A stretch of 64,000 nucleotides of DNA from Candidatus Competibacteraceae bacterium (GTDB lineage Bacteria > Pseudomonadota > Gammaproteobacteria > Competibacterales > Competibacteraceae): positions 1,736,001 through 1,800,000 of the forward strand of contig JADJPA010000001.1 of NCBI GenBank assembly GCA_016713505.1, read 5' to 3'. Of this stretch, positions 28,536 through 36,290 are shown in pieces. Every line of letters begins with the position of its first letter. The stretch's first letter is position 1. A model generated the notes under the pieces. That model was not told the DNA's origin, ran no database searches, and worked only from the letters and a program-made list of their open reading frames with translations. Both the position numbers and the translations under genes were made by a program.

Positions 28536-29032
28536 GAGCGGACCTACCGCCACCCGCTAGCGGGTCTTCTGGATGGTGGCTTGGGTGACGCCCCGATCGT
28601 CACCGATCTCCAAGCCGACGGTCACCGGATTTTGAAGGCCAAGGTCGCCAAGGTCGCCACCTTGGAAGGCGGCCTGAAAGCCTTAGCGGTTCGTCCGCCT
28701 TGATTCGCGGATCTTTGCGCGCCCCTAATACGATTCCGAACAGTTGCTTGATGATAGATTCCTTAGTTATCGCGTTCATCAGATATCATCAGCCGTTCCT
28801 GTGCCCATACACGCATTGAAGCCGGCCAATTCCATATCCGAATATCCGTTTCTTTGTTCCTCCTCCTACCAGGAAGGCCATCTGAATTTGTGCGACAACG
28901 CCATGAAATAGCGCTGAAACAAATTACCGATCAAGTGAAATCATCCAGAAACAAAGCACCGAAATACTATGCTCAACCCTTTGAATTGAAAGAATGTAAT
29001 TTCATCGACAAAGCAGTCTGAGGAAAGCGCTC

Positions 29033-29905
29033 ATGGGTCTACGCCTGAAATTCAATTTGGTTTTACTGTTGGCTTTCCTCATTGGTTTGGGACTGACAGC
29101 CCATTTGAGCAATAACCTTCTCAAGCAGAACGCCCGCGAAGAAGTGCTTCAGAGCGCCGGCATCATGATGGAAAGCGCACTCAGCGCCCGCACTTACACC
29201 GCCGAACAAATCAAACCGCTGTTGACCTTGCAAATGAAACGAGCGTTCCGGCCGGAGACCATATCCGCTTATGCGGCCAAGGAAACTTTCAAGGCGCTGC
29301 GCGTCAAGTTTCCCGAATACTCCTATAAGGAATCGGCGCTCAATCCGACCAATCCCAACAATCGGGCCACCGACTGGGAAGCCGATATTGTCCGCGAATT
29401 TCGCGACAATCCCGACCGGAAGGAACTCGTGGTGGAGCGCGACACGCCGACCGGCCGGATGCTCAATTTGGCTCGGCCGTTGCGCATCAACGACGAGGGT
29501 TGCTTGACCTGCCACGGCAAACCTGAAGAAGCACCGAAAACCTTTACGGATCTCTACGGCGTCAACAACGGTTTCGGCTGGAAGATGGAGGAAATTATCG
29601 GAGCGCAGATCGTCACGGTGCCGATGGACGTGCCGTTGGCGCGGGCCCAGAAAGCGTTCACCACGTTCATGATTCTGTTGGGCGGCGTTTTTCTGTTTCT
29701 GCTGATCCTCCTTAACATCCTCCTCCATTTCGTGGTGATTCAACCGGTGGTGCGGATCGCGCACATGGCCAACGAAGTCAGCTTGGGCAAACTGAGCGTG
29801 TCGGAGTACGTGCGTTCGGGCAGGGATGAAATTTCCTCGCTGTCGCAATCGTTCAATCGGATGCGGCTGAGCTTGGAAAACGCCATGAGAATGCTGGGCG
29901 AGTGA
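29033..29905 (+). CDS. DUF3365 haem-type sensor with HAMP domain, no output domain
   Basis: A 290-residue membrane protein. Helix 1 (about 8-27) and helix 2 (about 208-236) enclose a periplasmic DUF3365 (Tll0287-like) domain with the haem-binding motif CLTCH (Cys157, Cys160, His161). A HAMP linker (about 236-288) follows, and the protein then ends. Related proteins continue into methyl-accepting, cyclase or kinase domains; this one stops after HAMP, so it must signal to a partner or be a truncated form. It is a single-gene unit with a terminator at 29920-29945. Confidence 0.82.
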   Translation: MGLRLKFNLVLLLAFLIGLGLTAHLSNNLLKQNAREEVLQSAGIMMESALSARTYTAEQIKPLLTLQMKRAFRPETISAYAAKETFKALRVKFPEYSYKESALNPTNPNNRATDWEADIVREFRDNPDRKELVVERDTPTGRMLNLARPLRINDEGCLTCHGKPEEAPKTFTDLYGVNNGFGWKMEEIIGAQIVTVPMDVPLARAQKAFTTFMILLGGVFLFLLILLNILLHFVVIQPVVRIAHMANEVSLGKLSVSEYVRSGRDEISSLSQSFNRMRLSLENAMRMLGE

Positions 29906-29919
29906 GCCTTTGCTATCGC

Positions 29920-29945
29920 GTCGTTCGACCCAAAAACGACTTTTT
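29920..29945 (+). terminator. Rho-independent terminator after the haem-sensor gene
   Basis: GTCGTT (29920-29925) pairs with AACGAC (29935-29940) around a 9-base loop, and TTTTT follows. It is 14 bases beyond the sensor stop and separates it from the convergent leuB. Confidence 0.65.
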
Positions 29946-30015
29946 CAACAGCTCCCACCGAGCGGTTCAGACCGAAATAACCGGCCCAAATGAAATTTTC
30001 ATTATCTTTAAAACA

Positions 30016-31074
30016 TCACAACCGCTGAACGATCTCCTCCGCCATTTGGCGGGTGGTCAGCGTGCCGCCGAGATCGGCGGTACGCGCTCCGGCGGTGATG
30101 GCGTCGTCCGCCGCCTTCTCGATGGCGGCGGCTTCGGCTTCCAAGCCCAGCGAGTGCCGCAACAGCAGCGCGCACGACAAGATCATGCCGATGGGATTGG
30201 CGATGCCTTTGCCGGCAATGTCGGGGGCCGAGCCGTGAATCGGCTCGTATAACCCGACCCGACCCGCGCCCAGGCTGGCGGACGGCAGCATCCCCATCGA
30301 ACCGGCCAAAACGGAAGCCTCGTCGGTCAAAATATCGCCGAACATGTTTTCCGTGACCATTACATCCATTGAGGCAGGACCGGTAATCAATCGCATGGCG
30401 GCGGTATCGACCAGCACATGATCCAGACTGACATCCGCATTCGCCGCGCCGACCTGGACGGCAAGCTGCCGCCACAACCGTGAGGATTCCAGCACGTTGG
30501 CCTTGTCGACCGAGGTGACTTTTTTCTTGCGACCTTTCGCCAGCTTGAAAGCCAGTTCCAGCACCCGGCGAATTTCGTAATCGTAATACTCCAAAGTATC
30601 GACCGCCCGCTCGCGGCCATCTTTAACATCCCGCCCCTTTGGCCAGCCGAAATACAGGCCGCCAGTCAGTTCGCGGATCACCAGAATATCCACCCCTTGC
30701 AGCTTTTCCGGCTTGAGCGGCGAGGAGTCGATCAGGGACGGATGCACCTTGACCGGCCGCAGGTTGGCGAACACCCCTAAGCCCTTGCGCAAGGCCAACA
30801 AACCCCGCTCCGGGCGATCCTTGGCGTTGGGGTCATCCCACTTCGGCCCGCCCACCGCGCCCAGCACCACCGCGTCCGCCGCCTGGCAATCCGCCAGGGT
30901 TTCGTCCGTCAACGACGAACCGAACCGGTCGATGGAACAGCCGCCCATCAGCCGCTCTTGGTAGTTCCATTCGTGGCCGAACTTGCCGGCGAGCGTATCC
31001 AACACGCGGACGGCTTCAGCAACCACTTCCGGGCCGATCCCGTCGCCGGGGAGCAAGACAATTTTCGCTTTCAT
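30016..31074 (-). CDS. leuB: 3-isopropylmalate dehydrogenase
   Basis: A 352-residue NAD-dependent beta-decarboxylating dehydrogenase. It shows 'LLPGDGIGPEV' at the N terminus, the substrate loop 'ERGLLALRKGLGVFANLRPVK', 'ELTGGLYFG' and the metal/NAD segment 'GSAPDIAGKGIANP'. It oxidises 3-isopropylmalate for leucine and, in cells using citramalate, beta-methylmalate for isoleucine. The open frame extends upstream, but ATG 31072-31074 begins directly at the conserved first strand. It lies 38 bases after cimA on the same strand; leuC and leuD are not in the window. Confidence 0.95.
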   Translation of the reverse strand: MKAKIVLLPGDGIGPEVVAEAVRVLDTLAGKFGHEWNYQERLMGGCSIDRFGSSLTDETLADCQAADAVVLGAVGGPKWDDPNAKDRPERGLLALRKGLGVFANLRPVKVHPSLIDSSPLKPEKLQGVDILVIRELTGGLYFGWPKGRDVKDGRERAVDTLEYYDYEIRRVLELAFKLAKGRKKKVTSVDKANVLESSRLWRQLAVQVGAANADVSLDHVLVDTAAMRLITGPASMDVMVTENMFGDILTDEASVLAGSMGMLPSASLGAGRVGLYEPIHGSAPDIAGKGIANPIGMILSCALLLRHSLGLEAEAAAIEKAADDAITAGARTADLGGTLTTRQMAEEIVQRL

Positions 31075-31112
31075 GATTTTTGTTTTCCCAAAGAATACCG
31101 TTGCGGAATGAC

Positions 31113-32672
31113 TCAATGGGCTACCGACAGCCCGTACTCCACCGCATCGACCAGCGCTTGCCAAGAGGCTTCGATAATGTTGGCGCTGGCGCCGACCGTG
31201 CTCCACAGCCGCGTGGTGTTGCGGGTGTCGATCAAGACGCGCGTAATCGCCTCGGTGCCGTCCTGGCCGTCCAGAATGCGCACCTTGTAATCGGCCAGAT
31301 TGAAGTCGGCGATCTGCGGGTAATGCCCCAGCAGCGCCTTGCGCAGGGCGATATCCAGCGCGTTGACCGGGCCGTTGCCCTCGGCGGCGGTGTGCAACAC
31401 TTCATCGCCGACCCGCACCTTGACCATGGCTTCAGCGAAGATGCCGCGTCCCTGACGATGCTCGACGTTCACCAGAAAATCGATCAGTTCGAACAGCGGC
31501 TGGTAATCCGGCTGCTGGCGCTTGAGCATCATGGCGACCGAGGCTTCGGCGGCTTCGAAGGAAAAGCCGCGCGCTTCCAGTTCCTTCACATCGTTCAGCA
31601 CGCCGACTACATCCGTCGAATCGCTGACAGCGACGCCGTGCTCCTCGGCCTTGCTCAAGATATTGGCCCGACCTGACAGCGCGGAGACGACGACTCGCAT
31701 CTTGTTGCCGACCTGTTCCGGCGCGACGTGCTGGTAGGACTGCTCGCAGCGGCGCATCGCCGCGACGTGCACACCGCCCTTGTGGGCGAAGGCGCTCTTA
31801 CCGACGTAGGGCAGATGGTCGTTGGGAGTGACATTGGCGACCTCATCAACAAAATGCGACAGCTCGGACAGTTTCTCCAAACCGCCCTCCGGCAAGCAGC
31901 GGCGCTTCATCTTGAGTTCCAGATTCGCCATGACCGAGCACAAATTGGCGTTGCCGCAGCGTTCGCCGACGCCGTTGATGGTGCCTTGGACCTGAATCGC
32001 GCCCTGGCGCACGGCGGTCAGCGCGTTGATGACCGCGCACTCGCCGTCATTGTGGGTGTGGATGCCAAACGGATGCTGGAGCGCTTCCTTCATCTCGTGG
32101 AGGATGGCTTCCACCTCCCACGGCAGGCTGCCGCCGTTGGTATCGCACAACACCAGGGTTTCCGCCCCGCCCCGAACGGCGGCTTCCAACGTTTCGAGCG
32201 CGTAGGACGGATCGGCCTTATAGCCGTCGAAGAAATGTTCGGCATCGTAAATGACCCGCCGGCCAGCAGCGCGCAGATGGGCGATGGACTGCTCGATGAT
32301 GCGCAGGTTGTCATCCAAGGTCGTGAGCAGCACCTCGGTGACGTGCAGGTTCCAGGTTTTGCCGAACAAGGTGCAAACCGGGGTCCGCGCCTCCAAAAGC
32401 GCTTGAATGTTGGCGTCGTCTTCCGGCCCGCCCTTGACCCGGCAGGTCGAGCCGAAGGCGGCGATCAGCGCGTTTTTCCATTCGAGATCGCGGGCGCGTT
32501 CGAAAAATTCGGCGTCCTTGGGATTGGAGCCGGGCCAGCCGCCTTCGATGAAGGCCACGCCCAGCTCGTCCAGCCGCCGGGCCACGCGGATCTTGTCGTA
32601 ACCCGACAGGGTAAAACCCTCGCTTTGAGTCCCATCACGCAGGGTGGTATCGTAAATTTGAATGAGTGGCAT
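31113..32672 (-). CDS. cimA: (R)-citramalate synthase
   Basis: A 519-residue enzyme of the LeuA/HMGL family. The catalytic barrel begins IQIYDTTLRDGTQ, with the metal-binding 'HTHNDGECAVINAL' and 'TINGVGERCGNANL'; the C-terminal half includes the LeuA-type regulatory dimer domain. The details (FIEGGWPGSNPKD, FGSTCRVKG) match the citramalate-synthase branch, not isopropylmalate synthase. It condenses pyruvate with acetyl-CoA to citramalate, a threonine-independent route to 2-oxobutyrate and isoleucine. ATG 32670-32672 is used, although the frame is open further upstream. It pairs with leuB downstream. Confidence 0.9.
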   Translation of the reverse strand: MPLIQIYDTTLRDGTQSEGFTLSGYDKIRVARRLDELGVAFIEGGWPGSNPKDAEFFERARDLEWKNALIAAFGSTCRVKGGPEDDANIQALLEARTPVCTLFGKTWNLHVTEVLLTTLDDNLRIIEQSIAHLRAAGRRVIYDAEHFFDGYKADPSYALETLEAAVRGGAETLVLCDTNGGSLPWEVEAILHEMKEALQHPFGIHTHNDGECAVINALTAVRQGAIQVQGTINGVGERCGNANLCSVMANLELKMKRRCLPEGGLEKLSELSHFVDEVANVTPNDHLPYVGKSAFAHKGGVHVAAMRRCEQSYQHVAPEQVGNKMRVVVSALSGRANILSKAEEHGVAVSDSTDVVGVLNDVKELEARGFSFEAAEASVAMMLKRQQPDYQPLFELIDFLVNVEHRQGRGIFAEAMVKVRVGDEVLHTAAEGNGPVNALDIALRKALLGHYPQIADFNLADYKVRILDGQDGTEAITRVLIDTRNTTRLWSTVGASANIIEASWQALVDAVEYGLSVAH

Positions 32673-32870
32673 AGAGTTATCTTCGGTCTTCAGCGGCCAA
32701 CAGGGCTTTTCCAACAGCGGAATGGACTCCGATTCATCCATCGCATCAAGCGGGCAGGTGTGGTGCGAACAGCGCCGATTCGGAGGATCGGGTTACTGAA
32801 TAAGCGGTGGATTTTCCCATACTTTCATACGAACAGGAAATTCAAGCGCGGACAATTGTCGCGCGGGAAA

Positions 32871-32899
32871 TTGCATCAAAGCGGGGACTCCGCTATATC
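32871..32899 (+). promoter_or_regulatory. Sigma-70-type promoter for the amino-acid binding protein gene
   Basis: TTGCAT (32871-32876) and TATATC (32894-32899) are 17 bases apart, and the expected start point is about 28 bases before ATG 32935. A 10-base palindrome GACAATTGTC lies just upstream (32851-32860) and could be an operator. Confidence 0.55.
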
Positions 32900-32934
32900 T
32901 GTTGCCGAACCCGCTCACTCTTTCGAGGGCACCT

Positions 32935-33771
32935 ATGTCAAACCGCCTGCTGGTCCCGCTGACGGCTACTCTTCTGGCGCTCGCCCTGCTCGTACCGCCG
33001 CTCGTTCGCGCGCAAAACGCCAGCCAGCAGCTCGCCGCCGATAGCGTATTGGAAACCATCAAGAAACGCGGCTCGATCAAGATTGGCCTGTCCACCTTCG
33101 TCCCCTGGGCGATGCGCAACAAAAGCGGAGAGTTGATCGGCTATGAAATCGATGTCGCCAAGCAACTGGCCGAGGATATGAAGGTCAAGGCCGAATTCGT
33201 GCCGACCGCCTGGGACGGCATCATTCCCGCCTTGCTGGCCGGCAAGTTCGATGTGATCATCGGTGGCATGTCGATCACCCCGGAGCGCAATCTGACCGTC
33301 AATTTCACCCTACCCTACGCCAATTCCGGCATCCATTTGGTCGCCCACAAGGAGCTGGCGGCCGGTTTTAAATCCCTGGCGGATTTTGACAAGGCCGAAG
33401 TGGTCCTGGCGGTAAGGCGCGGGACGACCCCGGCCACCGCCGCCAAGCGGCTGCTGCCTAAAGCCACGCTGCGCCAGTTCGATGAAGACGCGCTAGCGCT
33501 ACAAGAGGTGCTAAACGGCAAAGCCCACGCTTTCGTCACCAGCACCCCGACCCCGGCCTTCGAAGCTTTGAAACATCCCGATAACTTGTTCCTGCCAATC
33601 CCCGAACCCTTCGTGCAGGGCGCGGAAGGTTTCGCGCTGCGCAAGGGTGATCCCGACGCACTGAATTTCTTCAATAATTGGATTTTGTTGCGCCAACAGG
33701 ATGGCTGGTTGAAGGAGCGCCACGACTACTGGTTCAAAACTCGCGACTGGGCCGCCCAGGTCAGCGAATAA
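32935..33771 (+). CDS. Amino-acid ABC transporter substrate-binding protein
   Basis: A 278-residue periplasmic protein with a signal peptide (about 1-27, ending VRAQ-N). It is a type-3 solute-binding fold: 'KIGLSTFVPWAMRNKSGELIGYEIDVAKQLAEDM' at the start of lobe 1, 'GGMSITPERNLTVNFTLPY', and lobe 2 with 'AVRRGTTPATAAKR'. It would deliver a polar amino acid to an inner-membrane permease; the two orphan permeases at 17.5-19.2 kb are candidate partners. GAGGG five bases before ATG 32935 fixes the start. It is followed closely by the Ivy-like gene. Confidence 0.88.
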   Translation: MSNRLLVPLTATLLALALLVPPLVRAQNASQQLAADSVLETIKKRGSIKIGLSTFVPWAMRNKSGELIGYEIDVAKQLAEDMKVKAEFVPTAWDGIIPALLAGKFDVIIGGMSITPERNLTVNFTLPYANSGIHLVAHKELAAGFKSLADFDKAEVVLAVRRGTTPATAAKRLLPKATLRQFDEDALALQEVLNGKAHAFVTSTPTPAFEALKHPDNLFLPIPEPFVQGAEGFALRKGDPDALNFFNNWILLRQQDGWLKERHDYWFKTRDWAAQVSE

Positions 33772-33787
33772 CAATAAGAGTGCCATC

Positions 33788-34369
33788 ATGATCGTATCGG
33801 TCTGGAGATTTCTCTTTTGCTTGCTGGGTTTGTTGAGTGTTGCGGCAAGCTGGGCAGCGGACGACTTCACCACGCTCGCCCGCACCTTGTTGAACTCGGC
33901 CAGGGATTTGCCATTTCCGCGGCATTGGACAGCGTACCAAGTTTATGCTTCCAACACGCTGGACCTGGTCGCCTTCCAACGGCCCTATCAAAATGCGATC
34001 AACCAATTACCAGGCCCCATCAAACGTAGCGACGGGCCTTGGTTGGCGCCGATGCAAATGAAATCGGCACTCAATCGCTTCTTGAGCGCGCCACAGGGGG
34101 AATTCATCTATATCAGCGGCTGCCAGCCGCATGGTTGCAACCCCAGCGTCTCCGTCGTGTTCGATCCCGCCACGGGCAAGCTGGCTTTACTGCTGGAGAG
34201 GACCGAACCCTCCAAAACGCAGCGCCAGCAGCACTGGCTGGTCGGCGATTACACCCCGCCGATGGCCGCGCTATTGCGCGCCGTGCGGGCCGCCGAAAAA
34301 GTGGGCTACAACCGGCTGCCGTTACCTCTCCAAACACAAACTAAGGTCGTTGCCGCGCTGGCTCGATAA
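33788..34369 (+). CDS. Ivy-family lysozyme inhibitor
   Basis: A 193-residue exported protein with a signal peptide (about 1-23, ending SWA-A). The inhibitory loop motif of Ivy (C-x-P-H-x-C) is seen as CQPHGC at residues 112-117, followed by 'NPSVSVVFDPATGKLALLL'. Ivy proteins sit in the periplasm, block C-type lysozymes, and may protect against lytic transglycosylases. The rest of the sequence is divergent from E. coli Ivy, so the call rests mainly on the loop, the signal peptide and the size. It starts 16 bases after the binding-protein gene. Confidence 0.7.
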   Translation: MIVSVWRFLFCLLGLLSVAASWAADDFTTLARTLLNSARDLPFPRHWTAYQVYASNTLDLVAFQRPYQNAINQLPGPIKRSDGPWLAPMQMKSALNRFLSAPQGEFIYISGCQPHGCNPSVSVVFDPATGKLALLLERTEPSKTQRQQHWLVGDYTPPMAALLRAVRAAEKVGYNRLPLPLQTQTKVVAALAR

Positions 34370-34471
34370 ACCAGAGGTTGTCGGACGCCGCACCCTATTT
34401 CATTTCAAACCCGATACCCGCCTGAGATCGGACGGGTGACAAGACTTCGAAAACGCTGAACGAGAGAGTTT

Positions 34472-34969
34472 ATGCGGCGCTTTCTGCTGGCTTTTATCGG
34501 AATCGGCTTGGCGCTCTATGGGGTGGTCTACTTACCGCCGGTGCGGGAACAGCTCATCAAGCCTTTTACCACGGGCTTGACGGCGCTGGCCGGCGGGTTG
34601 ATCACGCTGTTTGGCGGACAAGCCTGGGTGCATGACAACGTGCTGACCATCCCCGGTTTCAGCGTCCGCATCCTCGATTTATGCAACGGCGTGGAAGCCA
34701 CCTTGCTGCTGTGGACCGCCATGCTGGCGTTTCCGGCGCCGTGGCGTCACCGACTGGCCGGTCTTCTGGTCGGCTGGCTGGCGGTACAGGCTCTCAACAT
34801 GGCGCGCATCATCAGTCTGGCGTATCTGGGGGTCTGGAAACCGGCCTGGTTTTACTGGGTGCACTGGTACGTCTGGGATGCGTTGATCCTGATGGACGTG
34901 CTGCTGGTCTTCCTGCTCTGGCTGCGCCGGTTGCCGCTGGAAACGACGCGGCATGTCCCGGCGGTTTGA
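34472..34969 (+). CDS. xrtH: Exosortase H
   Basis: A 165-residue, multi-spanning inner-membrane cysteine protease/transpeptidase. The exosortase triad can be placed: Cys71 in 'LDLCNGVEAT', Arg112 in 'NMARIIS', and His131 in 'WVHWYVWD'. The short length (most exosortases exceed 250 residues) and the motif details fit the XrtH type, whose known targets end in IPTLxxWG-CTERM signals. It would cleave these signals and transfer proteins to a surface lipid or glycan. No protein in the window has such a C terminus. It overlaps the next gene by 17 bases. Confidence 0.82.
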   Translation: MRRFLLAFIGIGLALYGVVYLPPVREQLIKPFTTGLTALAGGLITLFGGQAWVHDNVLTIPGFSVRILDLCNGVEATLLLWTAMLAFPAPWRHRLAGLLVGWLAVQALNMARIISLAYLGVWKPAWFYWVHWYVWDALILMDVLLVFLLWLRRLPLETTRHVPAV

Positions 34970-35639
34970 TCCTTTATTAGTCCGTTTGTTGCTCGGTGGC
35001 GCGCTTTGCCTGCCGGCGTGCTTGGGATTGTGGTGGTGGCTGGTTCGAGAACCGCTCGCGCGGGAACTCGGCCATGGCGTCGGCCTGCTCAGTCAATGGC
35101 TGTGGCCAGAATCGGTCCTGGGCGTCGGCCTGGACCGCGATCAGGGCCTGATCGTGAGTTTGCTGCCACCGCTGACCGACTCGGCTCGACTGTTCATGGC
35201 CTTGCCGCTACCGTTCAACCGCGCGACCGTGATCCTGCCGCTGTTCTGGGGCTTGACGCTGGCGACGCCGGGGCGAGGTCTGTCGCGTCGGTTGTTGTAC
35301 GGCACCCTCGCCCTGCTGCCGGTGATCTGCATCATGGTGTTGCTGTACGTCCAATTTCAACTGGCGCTGTATCGAACCCATCTGCCGTTGCTGACCGAGC
35401 TGCCGCCCCCCGACTACGCGCTGGCGCTGCCCGACTCGCCGGTGCTGTACCAGCTGTGGGGATTGGGCCGGCAACTGGCGATGTTGGTGCTCCCCATCGT
35501 CGCGCCCCTGCTGGCTTGGCTGCTGCTGCATCAGCCCTATTTGCGCGGGGTCATCCTCGGCGCACTGATGCAGCGAGCCACGGGGGAAGCGCCACGGCGC
35601 GAGCCGCCGGCTGCGCCGCCCCCGGACTCAATGGGGTGA
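34953..35639 (+). CDS. Exosortase H-associated membrane protein
   Basis: A 228-residue inner-membrane protein with about four helices (near 9-28, 87-103, 110-135, 172-195), a periplasmic loop between the first and second, and a Pro-rich cytoplasmic tail (EPPAAPPPDS). A membrane protein of this size regularly follows xrtH, and the 17-base overlap with xrtH implies joint translation. Its biochemical role is unknown; a partner or substrate-presenting subunit of the exosortase is the natural guess. Its stop overlaps the GTG start of the Sel1 lipoprotein. Confidence 0.7.
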   Translation: MSRRFDPLLVRLLLGGALCLPACLGLWWWLVREPLARELGHGVGLLSQWLWPESVLGVGLDRDQGLIVSLLPPLTDSARLFMALPLPFNRATVILPLFWGLTLATPGRGLSRRLLYGTLALLPVICIMVLLYVQFQLALYRTHLPLLTELPPPDYALALPDSPVLYQLWGLGRQLAMLVLPIVAPLLAWLLLHQPYLRGVILGALMQRATGEAPRREPPAAPPPDSMG

Positions 35640-36232
35640 GGGCGCTTTTCCGCTGCCTGCTGTTGAGCGCCGCGCTGCTGGCCGGCTGTGACGACCCACG
35701 ACAGGGACAATACCGGCTGGCGATGAAGCAGGTATTTCAACGCGACTATCAGGCGGGCGCCACGTTATTGACGACGCTGGCCCAGAACGGCCACGCGCCC
35801 TCCCAATTCCGCTTGGGATTCTTGTATCGCTTGGGTCTTGGCGTGCCGCGCAACCTGCGGTTGTCGGGTTACTGGTTCGAAAAGGCAGCCCGCCAAGGCG
35901 ATGTGGGCGGCCAATATTGGCTGGCCGAATCCTACCGGCGGGGCGAAGGCGTGCCCCGCGCGCCGGAGTTGGCCTTTCAGTGGTTTAACCAGTTGGCCGA
36001 ACGCGGCTACGCGCCGGCCCAATATCAAATCGCGCTGGCCTACGCCCAAGGTCTCGGCGTTTCAAAAAACGATTTGGCAGCCGTCGACTGGCTGCAACGA
36101 GCGGTCGCCGGCGGCCATGCAGACGCGGCCCGGCGGCTGGCGCGGGCCTATCGGGAAGGCGAACTGGGCTTGCCGCGCGACCCGCGACAAGCCCAGCAGT
36201 GGGAAGACAAGGCTCGGCCGACGCGATTTTAA
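35636..36232 (+). CDS. Sel1-repeat (SLR) lipoprotein
   Basis: A 198-residue lipoprotein. The GTG start at 35636 overlaps the previous stop (GTGA) and gives a short signal sequence ending in the lipobox LLAGC (Cys18). About four Sel1 repeats of about 36 residues follow ('APSQFRLGFLYRLGLGVPRN', 'VGGQYWLAESYRRGEGVPRA', 'APAQYQIALAYAQGLGVSKN', 'ADAARRLARAYREGELGLPRD'). Such repeats are protein-binding scaffolds. A Pro or Ala frame is open far upstream, but only this start yields an export signal. Coupling to the exosortase genes suggests a common envelope task. Confidence 0.8.
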   Translation: MRALFRCLLLSAALLAGCDDPRQGQYRLAMKQVFQRDYQAGATLLTTLAQNGHAPSQFRLGFLYRLGLGVPRNLRLSGYWFEKAARQGDVGGQYWLAESYRRGEGVPRAPELAFQWFNQLAERGYAPAQYQIALAYAQGLGVSKNDLAAVDWLQRAVAGGHADAARRLARAYREGELGLPRDPRQAQQWEDKARPTRF

Positions 36233-36290
36233 GCCGCCGCGCGAGCAGCGGTTTCGGCCGCTTGCAGGGGTGGCCTCGCGCCTCTCAACC

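Larger units (their letters stand above)
28346..29032. other. 687-base non-coding gap, hairpin-rich in its first half
   Basis: Beyond the lldP terminator this gap holds a 19-bp-stem hairpin (28493-28535), a 14-base perfect palindrome ACCCGCTAGCGGGT (28552-28565), and a 7-bp stem GGTGACG/CGTCACC (28584-28604). A short repeat of AAGGTCGCC lies near 28638-28655. One open frame (28347-28703) runs through the terminator and hairpins and looks like no family I know; I do not call it a gene. The second half (28710-29032) is less GC-rich and should contain the promoter of the haem-sensor gene; I could not pick one convincing site. Confidence 0.6.

Noticed and set aside
28347..28703. Open frame of 118 residues after lldP
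   Set aside because: It begins within the lldP tail region, runs through a clear terminator and two long hairpins, has no recognisable motif and an atypical composition.
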